64,000 nucleotides of DNA from Pseudoclavibacter caeni (GTDB taxonomy: Bacteria > Actinomycetota > Actinomycetes > Actinomycetales > Microbacteriaceae). The stretch covers positions 1 to 64,000 of the forward strand of contig NZ_WBKA01000006.1 in the NCBI RefSeq assembly GCF_008831125.1, read 5' to 3'. Both the position numbers and the translations under genes were made by a program. Shown in pieces: positions 55,287 to 64,000 of this stretch. The notes under the pieces are model-generated. The model saw nothing but the letters and a program-made list of their open reading frames with translations. It made no database searches and was not told the origin of the DNA. Each line of letters opens with the position of its first letter. Within the stretch, counting starts at the first letter, position 1.

Positions 55287-55868
55287 TCAGACACCGACCG
55301 CGGCGAGCAGCCGCTCGACGAGCACGCCCCGGTTGCCCTCGAGGTCGGCCAGCGTCCCGGGGCGACGCACCTGCTCCGGCGTCAGCCAGGTCAGCTCGAG
55401 CGCGTCCTGCCGCGGCTGGCAGGTGCCGGTGACGGGCACGACGTACGCGAGCGAGACGGCGTGCTGCCGCCCGTCGAACAGCTCCGCGGGGCTCGACGGC
55501 ACCGGGAAGTACTCGCCGACCGCCAGCGGCAGCGGCGAAGCCGGCAGCTGCGGGAACGCGATCGGCCCCAGGTCGTTCTCGAGATGCCGCAGCAGCGCCT
55601 CGCGAAGGCTCTCGCCGAACCGCACCCGGCCCGAGACGATCGTGCGGGTGATCGACGCGGCGTCGCTCACCCGCAGCAGCAGGCCGACCTCAGTGACGCG
55701 TCCTCCCGACCCCACGCGCACGGGCAGCGCCTCGACGTACACCATCGGCACCTTGCGCCGGGCGAGGTCGAGCTCGACGTCGGTCAGCCACCCCGAGTCA
55801 GCCCCGCCGGACTGGCTGAGGACGTCGTCGTCGGGGTCCTGCGGATCCGGCGTGCCCACGATGCTCAT
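55287..55868 (-). CDS. NUDIX-fold protein, DUF4916-like, with degenerate NUDIX box
   Basis: 193 residues from ATG 55868 (MSIVGTPDPQDPDDDVLSQS); this start sits seven bases after GATAAT and has no Shine-Dalgarno, while the ATG at 55877 lies inside that -10. The N-terminal 30 residues are acidic and flexible. The fold follows with KVPMVYVEALPVRVGSGGRV. Where a NUDIX box should read G-x5-E-x7-REUxEExGU, this has GRVRFGESLREALLRHLEND then LG, so the metal-binding glutamates are replaced by Asn and Asp. Hydrolase activity is therefore doubtful. Such proteins are found in many Actinobacteria, function unknown. It is transcribed toward rpoB on the same strand. Confidence 0.75.
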   Translation of the reverse strand: MSIVGTPDPQDPDDDVLSQSGGADSGWLTDVELDLARRKVPMVYVEALPVRVGSGGRVTEVGLLLRVSDAASITRTIVSGRVRFGESLREALLRHLENDLGPIAFPQLPASPLPLAVGEYFPVPSSPAELFDGRQHAVSLAYVVPVTGTCQPRQDALELTWLTPEQVRRPGTLADLEGNRGVLVERLLAAVGV

Positions 55869-55875
55869 GTCGAGC

Positions 55876-55881
55876 ATTATC
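55876..55881 (-). promoter_or_regulatory. -10 of a predicted leaderless transcript (DUF4916-like gene)
   Basis: Minus strand TGCGATAAT: an extended -10 (TG-n-GATAAT) ending seven bases before ATG 55868. The transcript should begin at or next to the start codon. Confidence 0.6.
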
Positions 55882-55955
55882 GCACCCGCCCCTGGTCAGC
55901 GACCCCGGCCGGGCCGGCCGCCGCCCCGGCCGGACGCCCGCGCGCCGACGCGCGG

Positions 55956-55961
55956 TAGAAT
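55956..55961 (+). promoter_or_regulatory. -10 of a predicted leaderless transcript (YhhQ-type gene)
   Basis: TAGAAT ends eight bases before ATG 55970; the intervening CCCGGCAC has no Shine-Dalgarno. It is back-to-back with the minus-strand -10 of the DUF4916-like gene, about 75 bases apart around a GC-rich near-palindrome. Confidence 0.55.
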
Positions 55962-55969
55962 CCCGGCAC

Positions 55970-56737
55970 ATGAGCCAGCCGCAGACCGATCCGCACGCCC
56001 CGAGCCGCCACGACGCCGCCGAGCCGTACGCCGACGGCCCGGCCCGCACCGCGTCCGCCACCCCCGTGGAGCGGCCGAGCTACCGCTTCTACCCCGTGAT
56101 CGTGGCCGTGTTCGCCTCGCTGCTGCTCATCTCGAACATCGCGGCCACGCAAGGGGTCGTGTTCGGGCCGATCGCCGGGTTCCCGATCAACACCGACGGG
56201 GGCTTCCTGCTCTTCCCGCTCGCGTACGTGCTCGGCGACGTGCTCAGCGAGGTCTACGGGTTCCGGCGCACGCGGCTGGCGACGGTCATCGGGTTCGGCA
56301 TCGCCCTGGGCGCGATGGTCTACTTCCAGTTCGTCATCGCGCTGCCGAAGTCGGAGGGCACGGACGCCGCCTCGTTCGACGCGCTGCTCGGGCTCAGCGC
56401 GCCGCAGATCCTGCTCGGGTCGCTGCTCGGCTTCCTCGTCGGGCAGACCCTCAACGCCTGGGTCGTCGTCGCGATGAAACGCCGCCGCCGCGACGAGCGC
56501 CAGCTCTGGGCGCGGCTGCTCGGGTCGACCGTGGCCGGCGAGCTCGCCGACACGCTCGTGTTCTGCCTGATCGCCGCCCCGGTGCTCGGCTTCACCTCGC
56601 TGAGCGACTTCGTGATCTACACCGTGCTCGGGTTCGTGTACAAGACCGCGGTCGAGGCGGTGCTGCTGCCCTTCACCTACCGCGTCATCGCCTGGGTGAA
56701 GCGGCACGAGCCCGACTACCGCCCGGTCGGCGCCTGA
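55970..56737 (+). CDS. yhhQ: Queuosine precursor transporter, YhhQ/VUT family
   Basis: Imports 7-deazaguanine precursors or queuine for tRNA modification. 255 residues: about 38 soluble residues, then six to seven helices. Family segments are ASLLLISNIAATQGVVFGPI, GGFLLFPLAYVLGDVLSEVY with GFRRTRLATVIGFG following, and LLGSTVAGELADTLVFCLIA with the conserved Glu and Asp. Its stop is 16 bases from the stop of convergent tgt, so import and use of the base are encoded tail to tail. Which precursor is carried (preQ0, preQ1 or queuine) cannot be told from this protein alone. Confidence 0.92.
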   Translation: MSQPQTDPHAPSRHDAAEPYADGPARTASATPVERPSYRFYPVIVAVFASLLLISNIAATQGVVFGPIAGFPINTDGGFLLFPLAYVLGDVLSEVYGFRRTRLATVIGFGIALGAMVYFQFVIALPKSEGTDAASFDALLGLSAPQILLGSLLGFLVGQTLNAWVVVAMKRRRRDERQLWARLLGSTVAGELADTLVFCLIAAPVLGFTSLSDFVIYTVLGFVYKTAVEAVLLPFTYRVIAWVKRHEPDYRPVGA

Positions 56738-56753
56738 GGCATCCGCCCGCCGC

Positions 56754-58043
56754 TCAGCGCGCCGAGCCGTAGTACGCGCCCAGCACGTCCTCGCGGTATG
56801 CGTCGAAGTCGCCCGCCTCGATCGCCTGCCGGGCGTCGTCGACGAGCCGCACGATGAACCGCTCGTTGTGGATGCTGCAGAGCGTCGCCGCGTTCATCTC
56901 GTGCGCCTTGAAGAGATGGTGCAGGTACGCCCGCGTGTAGTGGGTGCAGGTGTGGCAGTCGCAGCCGGGGTCGATCGGGCCGAGGTCCATGCGGAAGCGG
57001 GCCTGCTTGAGGTTGTAACGGCCGTGTCGGGAGTACACCGCCGAGCTGCGCGCCACCCGTGTAGGCGACACGCAGTCGAACGTGTCCACGCCCGCCTCGA
57101 TCGCGGCGAGGAGGTCGTCCGGCTCGCTGATGCCGAGCAGGTGGCGAGGACGGTCCTCCGGCAGCTCGTCGACCATCCACCCGATAATCTCGGCCATCCG
57201 GCTCTTCTCCAGCGCACCACCGAGCCCGAACCCGTCGAAGCGGCGCCCGTCGACCTCCATCGCGCCGAGGTCACGGGCCGCCTTGCGCCGCAGATCCTCG
57301 TGGTTGGCGCCCTGCAGCACGCCGAACAGCGCCTGGGGCGGCCGGTCGGCGCGCGCCTCGGCGAGGCGACCATGCTCGGCGAGGCAGCGCTCGGCCCAGC
57401 GTCGGGTGCGCTCCAGCGAGCGCTCCTGGTAGCCGCGGGTGTTCATGAGCGTGGTCAGCTCGTCGAAGGCGAACATCACATCGGCGCCGAGCTGATGCTG
57501 GATGCGCATCGACACCTCGGGTGTGAACCGGTGCATCGATCCGTCCAGGTGCGACTTGAACGTCACCCCGTCGTCGTCGACGTGTGCGAGCCGCTCCCTG
57601 CCAGGTGCGACCACCTCGTCCGACCGACGCCCCGCCATGTCCATCGCGAGCACCTTCTTGAACCCGACGCCGAGGCTCATCACCTGGAACCCGCCCGAGT
57701 CGGTGAACGTCGGCCCGGACCAGTTCATGAACCGGCCGAGCCCGCCGGCCGCGTCGAGCACCTCGGGGCCGGGCTGCAGGTACAGGTGGTATGCGTTGGC
57801 GAGCAGCGCCTGGGCGCCGAGGTCCGCCATCGCCTCCGGCAGCACAGCCTTCACCGCGGCCTGGGTTGCGACCGGGATGAACGCGGGCGTGCGGATGTCG
57901 CCATGCGGGGTGTGGATGACCCCGGTGCGGCCGCCCCGCCCGCCGCGCGCCCGTCCGGCGGACGCCGCCCGGGCACCGCCGGCCGCGTCGCCTCCCCCGC
58001 GGCGCGGTTCCAGTCTGGTCCTGATCTCGAAGCCGAAGGTCAT
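56754..58043 (-). CDS. tgt: tRNA-guanine transglycosylase
   Basis: Exchanges guanine 34 of GUN-anticodon tRNAs for a 7-deazaguanine. 429 residues, about 50 longer than E. coli Tgt, because of an Arg/Gly/Ala-rich N-terminal insertion (residues 12-40) and one before VTFKSHLDGS. Catalytic Asp residues are in TFTDSGGFQVMSLG and TFDCVSPTRVARSS; the zinc site is CDCHTC plus a downstream His. The base-specificity loop reads FGLGGALEKSR instead of the bacterial GGLAVGE type. ATG 58043 has CATGAT six bases upstream and no Shine-Dalgarno, so it too may be leaderless. No queA or queC-F gene is in the window. Confidence 0.93.
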   Translation of the reverse strand: MTFGFEIRTRLEPRRGGGDAAGGARAASAGRARGGRGGRTGVIHTPHGDIRTPAFIPVATQAAVKAVLPEAMADLGAQALLANAYHLYLQPGPEVLDAAGGLGRFMNWSGPTFTDSGGFQVMSLGVGFKKVLAMDMAGRRSDEVVAPGRERLAHVDDDGVTFKSHLDGSMHRFTPEVSMRIQHQLGADVMFAFDELTTLMNTRGYQERSLERTRRWAERCLAEHGRLAEARADRPPQALFGVLQGANHEDLRRKAARDLGAMEVDGRRFDGFGLGGALEKSRMAEIIGWMVDELPEDRPRHLLGISEPDDLLAAIEAGVDTFDCVSPTRVARSSAVYSRHGRYNLKQARFRMDLGPIDPGCDCHTCTHYTRAYLHHLFKAHEMNAATLCSIHNERFIVRLVDDARQAIEAGDFDAYREDVLGAYYGSAR

Positions 58044-58259
58044 CCGACCATCATGCCACCGGAACCCGGGCCAGGCACGGGGCCCGAGCGGTCAGGGCGC
58101 TGCCCGGCCACCGACACAGATTCAGCATCCCGACCCCGTCACAGCAGAGAATCCGCCCCACCCGCCGAATCCCCGCCGAGACGCTGACCGCATCACGGCA
58201 TCCGCACCCAGACGCCGTCACACGTCGTCATCCGCGAGCGCCCGGGCCACGGGCTCGCC

Positions 58260-58265
58260 TAGGGT
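58260..58265 (+). promoter_or_regulatory. -10 of a predicted leaderless transcript (glutamine amidotransferase gene)
   Basis: TAGGGT ends six bases before ATG 58272, with GAGTTC between, the classic TAnnnT-N6/7-ATG arrangement of actinobacterial leaderless genes. The remaining divergent gap to tgt (58044-58259) shows no other signal. Confidence 0.6.
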
Positions 58266-58271
58266 GAGTTC

Positions 58272-59003
58272 ATGCGACCGTTCCTGCATCTGAGCGTGCG
58301 CGACGATGACCTCGCCACCGCCGAGGAGCACGCCGCGCTGCTGCGCTTCACCGGGCTCGCCGATGACGAGCTCGCCCATCGCCGCGTCGAGCGGGCGAGC
58401 CTCGCCGGGCTCGACCCGGCCGCGTTCTCCGGCATCATCCTGGGCGGCAGCCCGTACGACTGGACGGCGCCGGAGGCGGAGAAGGACGCCCTCCAGCGGC
58501 GCATCGAGACGGAGCTGACCGAGCTCGTGCGCCGGGTGATCGACGCCGACCTGCCCTTCCTCGGACTGTGCTACGGCGTCGGCGCGGTCGCGGCCGCCTG
58601 CGACGTGCCACTCACCCGCGCGCATCCCGAGGACGCTCGTCTCGCCCGCGTGGCCGTCACCCCGGCCGGCCGCGACGACCCGCTGCTGGCGGACGCGCCC
58701 GAACTGCTGCACGCGTTCGTCGGCCACCACGAGGGACTCGCCGCGACGCCGCGTGACGCCGCGCTGCTGGCCGTCGGCGACGTCGCCCCGGTGCAGATGC
58801 TGCGCGTGGGCAGCCGCGTCTACGCCACCCAGTTCCACCCGGAGCTCGACCAGTCGGGCTTCATCCGCCGCGCCGCCCGCTACGACGGCCACGGCTACTA
58901 CCCGGACGGCCACCTCGACCGGGTGGACGAGGCCACCCGCGACGTCGACACGTCCGCCGCCCACGCCCTGCTGCGCCGGTTCACCGAGGTCGCCCGGCGG
59001 TGA
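58272..59003 (+). CDS. Stand-alone class I glutamine amidotransferase
   Basis: Predicted to release ammonia from glutamine for an unidentified acceptor enzyme, or to act on a gamma-glutamyl compound. 243 residues. The nucleophile Cys is in FLGLCYGVGAVAAAC (about residue 100) and the His-Glu pair in YATQFHPELDQSGF (about 190); the oxyanion segment is GIILGGSPYDWTAP. It resembles the glutaminase domain of GMP synthase and YfeJ-type proteins, but no synthetase domain or neighbour accompanies it. Monocistronic to judge from its own -10 and the following 210-base gap. Confidence 0.9.
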   Translation: MRPFLHLSVRDDDLATAEEHAALLRFTGLADDELAHRRVERASLAGLDPAAFSGIILGGSPYDWTAPEAEKDALQRRIETELTELVRRVIDADLPFLGLCYGVGAVAAACDVPLTRAHPEDARLARVAVTPAGRDDPLLADAPELLHAFVGHHEGLAATPRDAALLAVGDVAPVQMLRVGSRVYATQFHPELDQSGFIRRAARYDGHGYYPDGHLDRVDEATRDVDTSAAHALLRRFTEVARR

Positions 59004-59199
59004 GCGGCGCGGCGCGGCGATCCGCGTCAAGGCGGCCGCGAGCGCGCCGCTGACCGAGACGATCGTCTCCCGCCCGCGGGCTCGTCCGAGCCAGCCGCGT
59101 CGTCTGCCCCACGGCCCCACGCAGCCGCGGGCCAGGCGGCGGGGCTGGTCAGGCGGCGGGGCGTGCCAGCCGGCTCTTCCGCGCCATGACCGCACCGTC

Positions 59200-59205
59200 T
59201 ACGAT
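59200..59205 (+). promoter_or_regulatory. -10 of a predicted leaderless transcript (small membrane protein and TctA-type permease)
   Basis: TACGAT ends eight bases before ATG 59214, with no Shine-Dalgarno. It would drive the small membrane protein, the permease, and possibly the mevalonate genes behind them. Confidence 0.5.
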
Positions 59206-59213
59206 CGTTGGTC

Positions 59214-59669
59214 ATGGATTCCACTGATCATCAGACGGATGATCGGAAGTACATCGAGGTGTGGAACGACCTGGTCTCGCCCAGAGACCTGACCTGGTCG
59301 CTCGTCATCTGCGGCGGCACCACCGCCGCCGCGCTTCTGATCTCGCAGGCTCTCGGACAGAGCGCCTTCTTCTGGGGCCTCGGCGGCTCCGTCGTCGGCT
59401 TCATCGTCACGACCCTGCTCATCACCCCGAAGCGGGTCGTCCGCCTGGTCGACGGGCCCTCCCGCGGCGTGGCCGGCCCGGCCGCCGCATCGGACGATCC
59501 TGACGCATCCGCGGGCACCGTGTCCCGCGCGGCGACGGACGCGGCCGGGGCGCCGAGCGGGCAGGGGCCAGGCCACGCGACGGTCGCGCCCTCTCCCGCG
59601 ACCGATCACCGGGACGCCGCGGGCACCGCCGCACCCGGCACCACCGCCCCGGACGAGGAGGCCCGCTGA
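59214..59669 (+). CDS. Small two-helix membrane protein with disordered C-terminal tail
   Basis: Function unknown. 151 residues from ATG 59214 (MDSTDHQTDDRKYIEVWNDL). Two predicted helices, LTWSLVICGGTTAAALLIS and FFWGLGGSVVGFIVTTLLI, are followed by a basic stop (TPKRVVRLVD) and an about 75-residue Ala/Pro/Asp/Gly-rich tail. Its TGA overlaps the ATG of the TctA-type permease, so the two are probably partners. It stands where tripartite tricarboxylate systems have TctB, but it has two helices rather than four and no TctB sequence that I recognise. Confidence 0.7.
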   Translation: MDSTDHQTDDRKYIEVWNDLVSPRDLTWSLVICGGTTAAALLISQALGQSAFFWGLGGSVVGFIVTTLLITPKRVVRLVDGPSRGVAGPAAASDDPDASAGTVSRAATDAAGAPSGQGPGHATVAPSPATDHRDAAGTAAPGTTAPDEEAR

Positions 59670-61045
59670 TGGACGCCGCACTCCTGCTGCAGATGCTCGT
59701 CGCCGCGATCGGCGCGATCCTGCTGTACACGTTCATCGGGTTCATCCCGGGCACCGACGAGACGAGCGTGCTCGTGCCGGTCACCCTGGCCCTCGTGCTC
59801 GCCGGGGTGGCCCCCGCCGTGGTGCTCACGTTCTTCATCGCCGCGATCGTGACGCTCAATCTCACCAACGCGATCCCGACGGCCCTCGTGGGCCTGCCCG
59901 GCGGGGTGATGTCCACACCGATGATGGACCACGCCCTGCTGCTCAAGCGCCGCGGCCGGGCGGCCGAGACGATCCGGAAGATGGCCGCCGGCAGCGCGGT
60001 GGGCACCATCATCGCGATCCCCGTCAGCCTCGCGATCGCCACGGCGATCATGCCGCTGGCCGACCAGCTGCGCGCGTACGGCTCGCTGCTGTTCGTCATC
60101 GGCGCCGTGGTGCTCGCGCTGCTCGGCCGCAACCGTCTGCTGTCGCTCATCGCGATCATCCCGATGGCGCTGCTGTTCCAGGGCCTGCTCGCCCTGTACC
60201 GCCAGCAGGGCGTGCTGCCCGAGGGGAAGAGCGTGTCGGTGTCGTTCTTCCTCGGCATCACGATCGGCCCGCTGCTGGTGTCGCTGCTCGACCTGCTCAA
60301 CCGCCGCCACCGTGACGCGCTGCCGCGCCGGGCACCGGCGCGGATCGACCTGTCGCGGCACGACCTGCGCGGCGGCTCGCTCGCCCCCAGCCGCATCCTC
60401 ACGCGTGACGAGCTGGCCCGCACGAGCCTGTGGTCGCTCGTGACCACCCCGCTGTTCTTCCTCAGCCCGGTGGCACTGACCTTCCTGCTCGGCGAGACGG
60501 CCGCCGGCCCGGCCCGACGCTCCGCCGGCGAGCAGGGCGAGATCATCCGCGCGAACCGCGCCGTGAGCGCGATGAACGGCATCGCCCACGCTAGCTACCT
60601 CTCCGGCACGATCATCCCGCTGCTGGCGATCGGCCTGCCGCTGTCGCCGGTCGCGATCGGCCCCGCCCAGGCGCTGTTCAACGCCCCACCGGTGTTCACC
60701 ACCGACCCGATGGTCAACATCCACACGCTGCTCGGCACCGGAGAGTTCATCGCCGCGGTCGTCGTGGGCGCCCTGCTGGCGCTCGTGCTCATGTACGTGA
60801 TCGCCGTGCGGTACTCGTATGCGATCACCGACTTCGTGATGCGCCGCATCCCCCACGAGGCGGTGCTCGGGCTGTTCATCGCGTTCGTGCTGCTGCTGGC
60901 GTACCTGGACGCGGGCGTCGCCAACATCGCCGGCGTCCTGCTCGTCGGCGTCGCCTGCGGTACCCTGAACAGGATCGGCGTGAGCTATGGCGTGCAGTTC
61001 ATGACGCTGTACGCCTCGCCATGGATCGTGCAGAACCTGCTCTGA
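59669..61045 (+). CDS. TctA-family (tripartite tricarboxylate type) large permease
   Basis: Membrane transporter; TctA proteins form the channel of solute-binding-protein dependent carboxylate importers. 458 residues with about eleven helices. The family repeat motif GLPGG occurs in IPTALVGLPGGVMSTPMMDH, and the second-half equivalent is in IIPLLAIGLPLSPVAIGPAQ, where a Pro-Leu replaces the usual Gly-Gly-rich turn. A cytoplasmic loop near 210-245 is Arg-rich. No periplasmic binding protein is nearby and only a two-helix protein precedes it. The mevalonate kinase gene follows after 58 bases on the same strand. Substrate unknown. Confidence 0.8.
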   Translation: MDAALLLQMLVAAIGAILLYTFIGFIPGTDETSVLVPVTLALVLAGVAPAVVLTFFIAAIVTLNLTNAIPTALVGLPGGVMSTPMMDHALLLKRRGRAAETIRKMAAGSAVGTIIAIPVSLAIATAIMPLADQLRAYGSLLFVIGAVVLALLGRNRLLSLIAIIPMALLFQGLLALYRQQGVLPEGKSVSVSFFLGITIGPLLVSLLDLLNRRHRDALPRRAPARIDLSRHDLRGGSLAPSRILTRDELARTSLWSLVTTPLFFLSPVALTFLLGETAAGPARRSAGEQGEIIRANRAVSAMNGIAHASYLSGTIIPLLAIGLPLSPVAIGPAQALFNAPPVFTTDPMVNIHTLLGTGEFIAAVVVGALLALVLMYVIAVRYSYAITDFVMRRIPHEAVLGLFIAFVLLLAYLDAGVANIAGVLLVGVACGTLNRIGVSYGVQFMTLYASPWIVQNLL

Positions 61046-61103
61046 ACCCCCGTCCGAGCGACTCTGCGTCGGCGCCGTCGCGCCGGGAAAGGCTTCATCG
61101 ATC

Positions 61104-62077
<974 letters not shown>

Positions 62078-62081
<4 letters not shown>

Positions 62082-63109
62082 GCGCCGAGCCACTGCGCGA
62101 GCGCACCCGGACGGCGGCGACCGCCGTCGCCCACGCGAACATCGCGCTGATCAAGTACTGGGGCAAGGCCGACGAGGGGCTCATCATCCCGCACACATCG
62201 AGCCTGTCGCTCACCCTCGACGACCTGCACACGACGACCTCGGTCGTCTTCGACGAGGCCCTCGACACCGACGAGGCCGCGCTCGACGGCCGCCGACTCG
62301 CCGGCCGGGCGCTCGCCCGGGTGCGGGTCATGCTCGACCTCGTGCGCGCGCGGGCCGGGCTCGACGGGGTGTCCGCGCGCGTCCGCTCCCGCAACACCGT
62401 GCCCACCGCGGCGGGGCTCGCCAGCTCCGCGTCCGGGCTCGCCGCCCTCGCCGGCGCGGCCGCCGCGGCGGCGGGGCTCGACCTCGACGACCGGGATCTC
62501 TCCCGGCTCGCCCGCCGTGGGTCGGGGTCGGCGGCCCGCTCCGTGTTCGGCGGCCTCGCCCTGTGGCACGCCGGCCATGACGACGCCAGCTCGTATGCGG
62601 AGCCCGTGTCGAGTCCGCTGCGCCTCGCGATCGTGGTGATCGTCATCGACGCCGGCCCGAAGCCCGTCTCCAGCCGCGAGGCGATGCGCCGCACCGTCGC
62701 CACCTCGCCCGACTACCCCGCCTGGGTGCGCCGCAGCGCCGGTGACCTCGCCGAGGCGCTCGACGCCGTGCGCACCGGCGACCTGCCCCGGCTCGGGGAC
62801 GTCGCCGAGGCGAACGCGTTCGGCATGCACGGCACGATGCTCTCGGCCACGCCCCCGGTGCGCTATCTCACCCCGGCCAGCCTCGCCGCCCTGCGCACGG
62901 TGTGGCGGGCCCGCCGCGACGGTCTGCCCGTCTGGGCGACGATGGACGCCGGCCCGAACGTCAAGGCGATCACGTCCGCCGCCGACGCGGAGGCCGTCGC
63001 CCGCCGGCTGCGCGCCGACCTGGCCGGGGTGGTGCCCGAGACGAATGTCATCGTGGCGCATGCCGGTCCGGGCATACAGGTGCGCCGGCATCCCGCGGAG
63101 GCCCGCTGA
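62078..63109 (+). CDS. mvaD: Diphosphomevalonate decarboxylase
   Basis: ATP-dependent decarboxylation of mevalonate diphosphate to isopentenyl diphosphate. 343 residues. The signature AHANIALIKYWGKADEGLII is near the N-terminus, the phosphate loop is PTAAGLASSASGLAALAGAA, and the catalytic Asp lies in the TMDAGPNVKAITSAADAEAV region. Overlaps mvk (ATGA) and pmk (TGATG), so the three are one translational unit. Confidence 0.95.
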
Positions 63110-64000
63110 TGGCGGTCGTCGCCCGGGCACCCGGCAAGCTCTACATCGCCGGTGAGTACGCGGTGGTCGAGCCCGGCCGCCCGGCCGTGCTCGTCGCCGT
63201 CGACCGGTACGTCACGGTCACCGTGACCCCGACGGAGGGCACCGGCCACATCATCTCCGACCAGACCGCACCCCGGGCGCTCGCCTGGCACCGGGTGGGC
63301 GACGACCTCGTCGTCGACCCAGAGCAGTCCCCCTCGCGCTTCGTACTCGCCGCGATCCAGACCGTCGAGGAGGTCGCCCGGTCACTCGGGGCGCCGCTCG
63401 GCGTGTACGACCTGCGCATCGACAGCGAGCTCGACGACGACTCGGGGCGCAAGTTCGGCCTCGGCTCCTCTGCGGCGGTGACGGTCGCGACCGTGCGCGC
63501 CCTGTGCGCGTTCCACCGGCTCGACCTGACCCGGATGGAACAGTTCAAGCTCGCCCTGCTCGCCACCCTGGCCGTGGAGCGCTCCGGCTCCGGCGGCGAC
63601 GTCGCCGCCAGCCAGTTCGGCGGCTGGATCCGCTACACCGCGTTCGATCGCGAGCGCTTGCGTGCCGAGCGCGTCGCCCGCCCCGCCGTCGAGCTGCTGC
63701 GCGAGCCGTGGCCGGGGCTCGGTGTGGCCCGGGTCGTCCCGCCCGACCGGCTGCGCCTGCTGGTGGGCTGGACGGGATCGCCGGCGTCGACCGCCCGGCT
63801 CGTGGACGGCGTCCAGGCCCGCAAGCGCGACCGCGACGTGCGCTACCTGGCGTTCCTCGACGACAGCACGGCGTGCGTGGATGCCCTGGTGGCCGCGCTG
63901 GAGGCCGACGACGCGAGTGGCGTGCGCCGCGCCGTCCGCCGCAACCGCGAGCTGCTGCGCGGGCTCGGCGAGCACGCCGGCATCACGATCGAGACACCCG
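63109..64000 (+). CDS. pmk: Phosphomevalonate kinase, N-terminal 297 residues (cut by window end)
   Basis: Converts phosphomevalonate to the diphosphate. The open frame starts at ATG 63109 (MAVVARAPGKLYIAGEYAVV), sharing a base with the mvaD stop, and runs past base 64000. GHMP motifs: APGKLYIAGEYAVVEPG, KFGLGSSAAVTVATVRAL and ERSGSGGDVAASQFGGWI; the last is characteristic of bacterial phosphomevalonate kinases. The C-terminal motif would lie outside. In related clusters an isopentenyl-diphosphate isomerase and HMG-CoA genes follow; they cannot be seen here. Confidence 0.94.
   Translation, partial: MAVVARAPGKLYIAGEYAVVEPGRPAVLVAVDRYVTVTVTPTEGTGHIISDQTAPRALAWHRVGDDLVVDPEQSPSRFVLAAIQTVEEVARSLGAPLGVYDLRIDSELDDDSGRKFGLGSSAAVTVATVRALCAFHRLDLTRMEQFKLALLATLAVERSGSGGDVAASQFGGWIRYTAFDRERLRAERVARPAVELLREPWPGLGVARVVPPDRLRLLVGWTGSPASTARLVDGVQARKRDRDVRYLAFLDDSTACVDALVAALEADDASGVRRAVRRNRELLRGLGEHAGITIETP

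Noticed and set aside
55878-55969. Possible preQ1 riboswitch upstream of the YhhQ-type gene
   Set aside because: The predicted transcript starts at the ATG, leaving no leader, and no preQ1 pseudoknot sequence is visible.

Overview
The window comes from a GC-rich actinobacterium, most likely a member of the Micrococcales close to Microbacteriaceae. The evidence is its about 70% G+C coding background, the actinobacterial lengths of RpoB and RpoC, extended L29, L17, S5 and S9 proteins, HemQ beside ferrochelatase, frequent GTG and TTG starts, and an S10/spc/alpha order that lacks rpsN, rpmJ and rpsD at their common positions. Species cannot be read from the window.

Left edge to 9.2 kb: the end of an ISL3-family insertion sequence (1-546) abuts a surface-polysaccharide operon on the minus strand. 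In transcription order it is manA, a polyprenyl-phosphate sugar transferase, a GT2 and a GT4 glycosyltransferase, a pyruvyl transferase, a Wzx-type flippase and an EpsG/Wzy-type polymerase. Base composition falls stepwise along this operon, from about 62% G+C to below 40%, so the distal genes look acquired. 9.3-14.9 kb holds a proline-rich single-pass membrane protein, a secreted coiled-coil NlpC/P60 peptidase, and an unusual RNase H-domain protein with a repetitive low-complexity middle and a C-terminal coiled coil.

14.9-21.5 kb: glmM, rplM-rpsI, the cstA-ybdD pyruvate-uptake pair (plus strand) and truA. 21.6-37 kb is the ribosomal superoperon, all on the minus strand: rpsJ-rplC-rplD-rplW-rplB-rpsS-rplV-rpsC-rplP-rpmC-rpsQ-rplN-rplX-rplE-rpsH-rplF-rplR-rpsE-rpmD-rplO, then secY-adk-map, then infA-rpsM-rpsK-rpoA-rplQ. 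Strong hairpins punctuate the seams. 37.4-39.4 kb carries hemQ and hemH (coproporphyrin branch of heme synthesis). 39.7-44.1 kb is the str operon rpsL-rpsG-fusA-tuf, closed by a classic terminator. ppk2 and an acyltransferase-SGNH membrane protein lie between it and rpoB-rpoC (47.4-54.8 kb).

55.3-64 kb: a degenerate NUDIX (DUF4916-like) gene; a convergent queuosine pair (YhhQ-type transporter and tgt); a class I glutamine amidotransferase; a small membrane protein with a TctA-type permease; and the mevalonate genes mvk, mvaD and pmk, the last cut by the window edge. At least five genes here and at 13.2 kb have a -10-like hexamer 6-8 bases before the start codon and no Shine-Dalgarno, which predicts leaderless mRNAs.

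I found no CRISPR array, prophage, tRNA or rRNA gene and no recognisable defence system. The least explained objects are the RNase H fusion protein, the TctA-type permease without its usual partners next to isoprenoid genes, the divergent Tgt, and the mosaic IS/polysaccharide junction.
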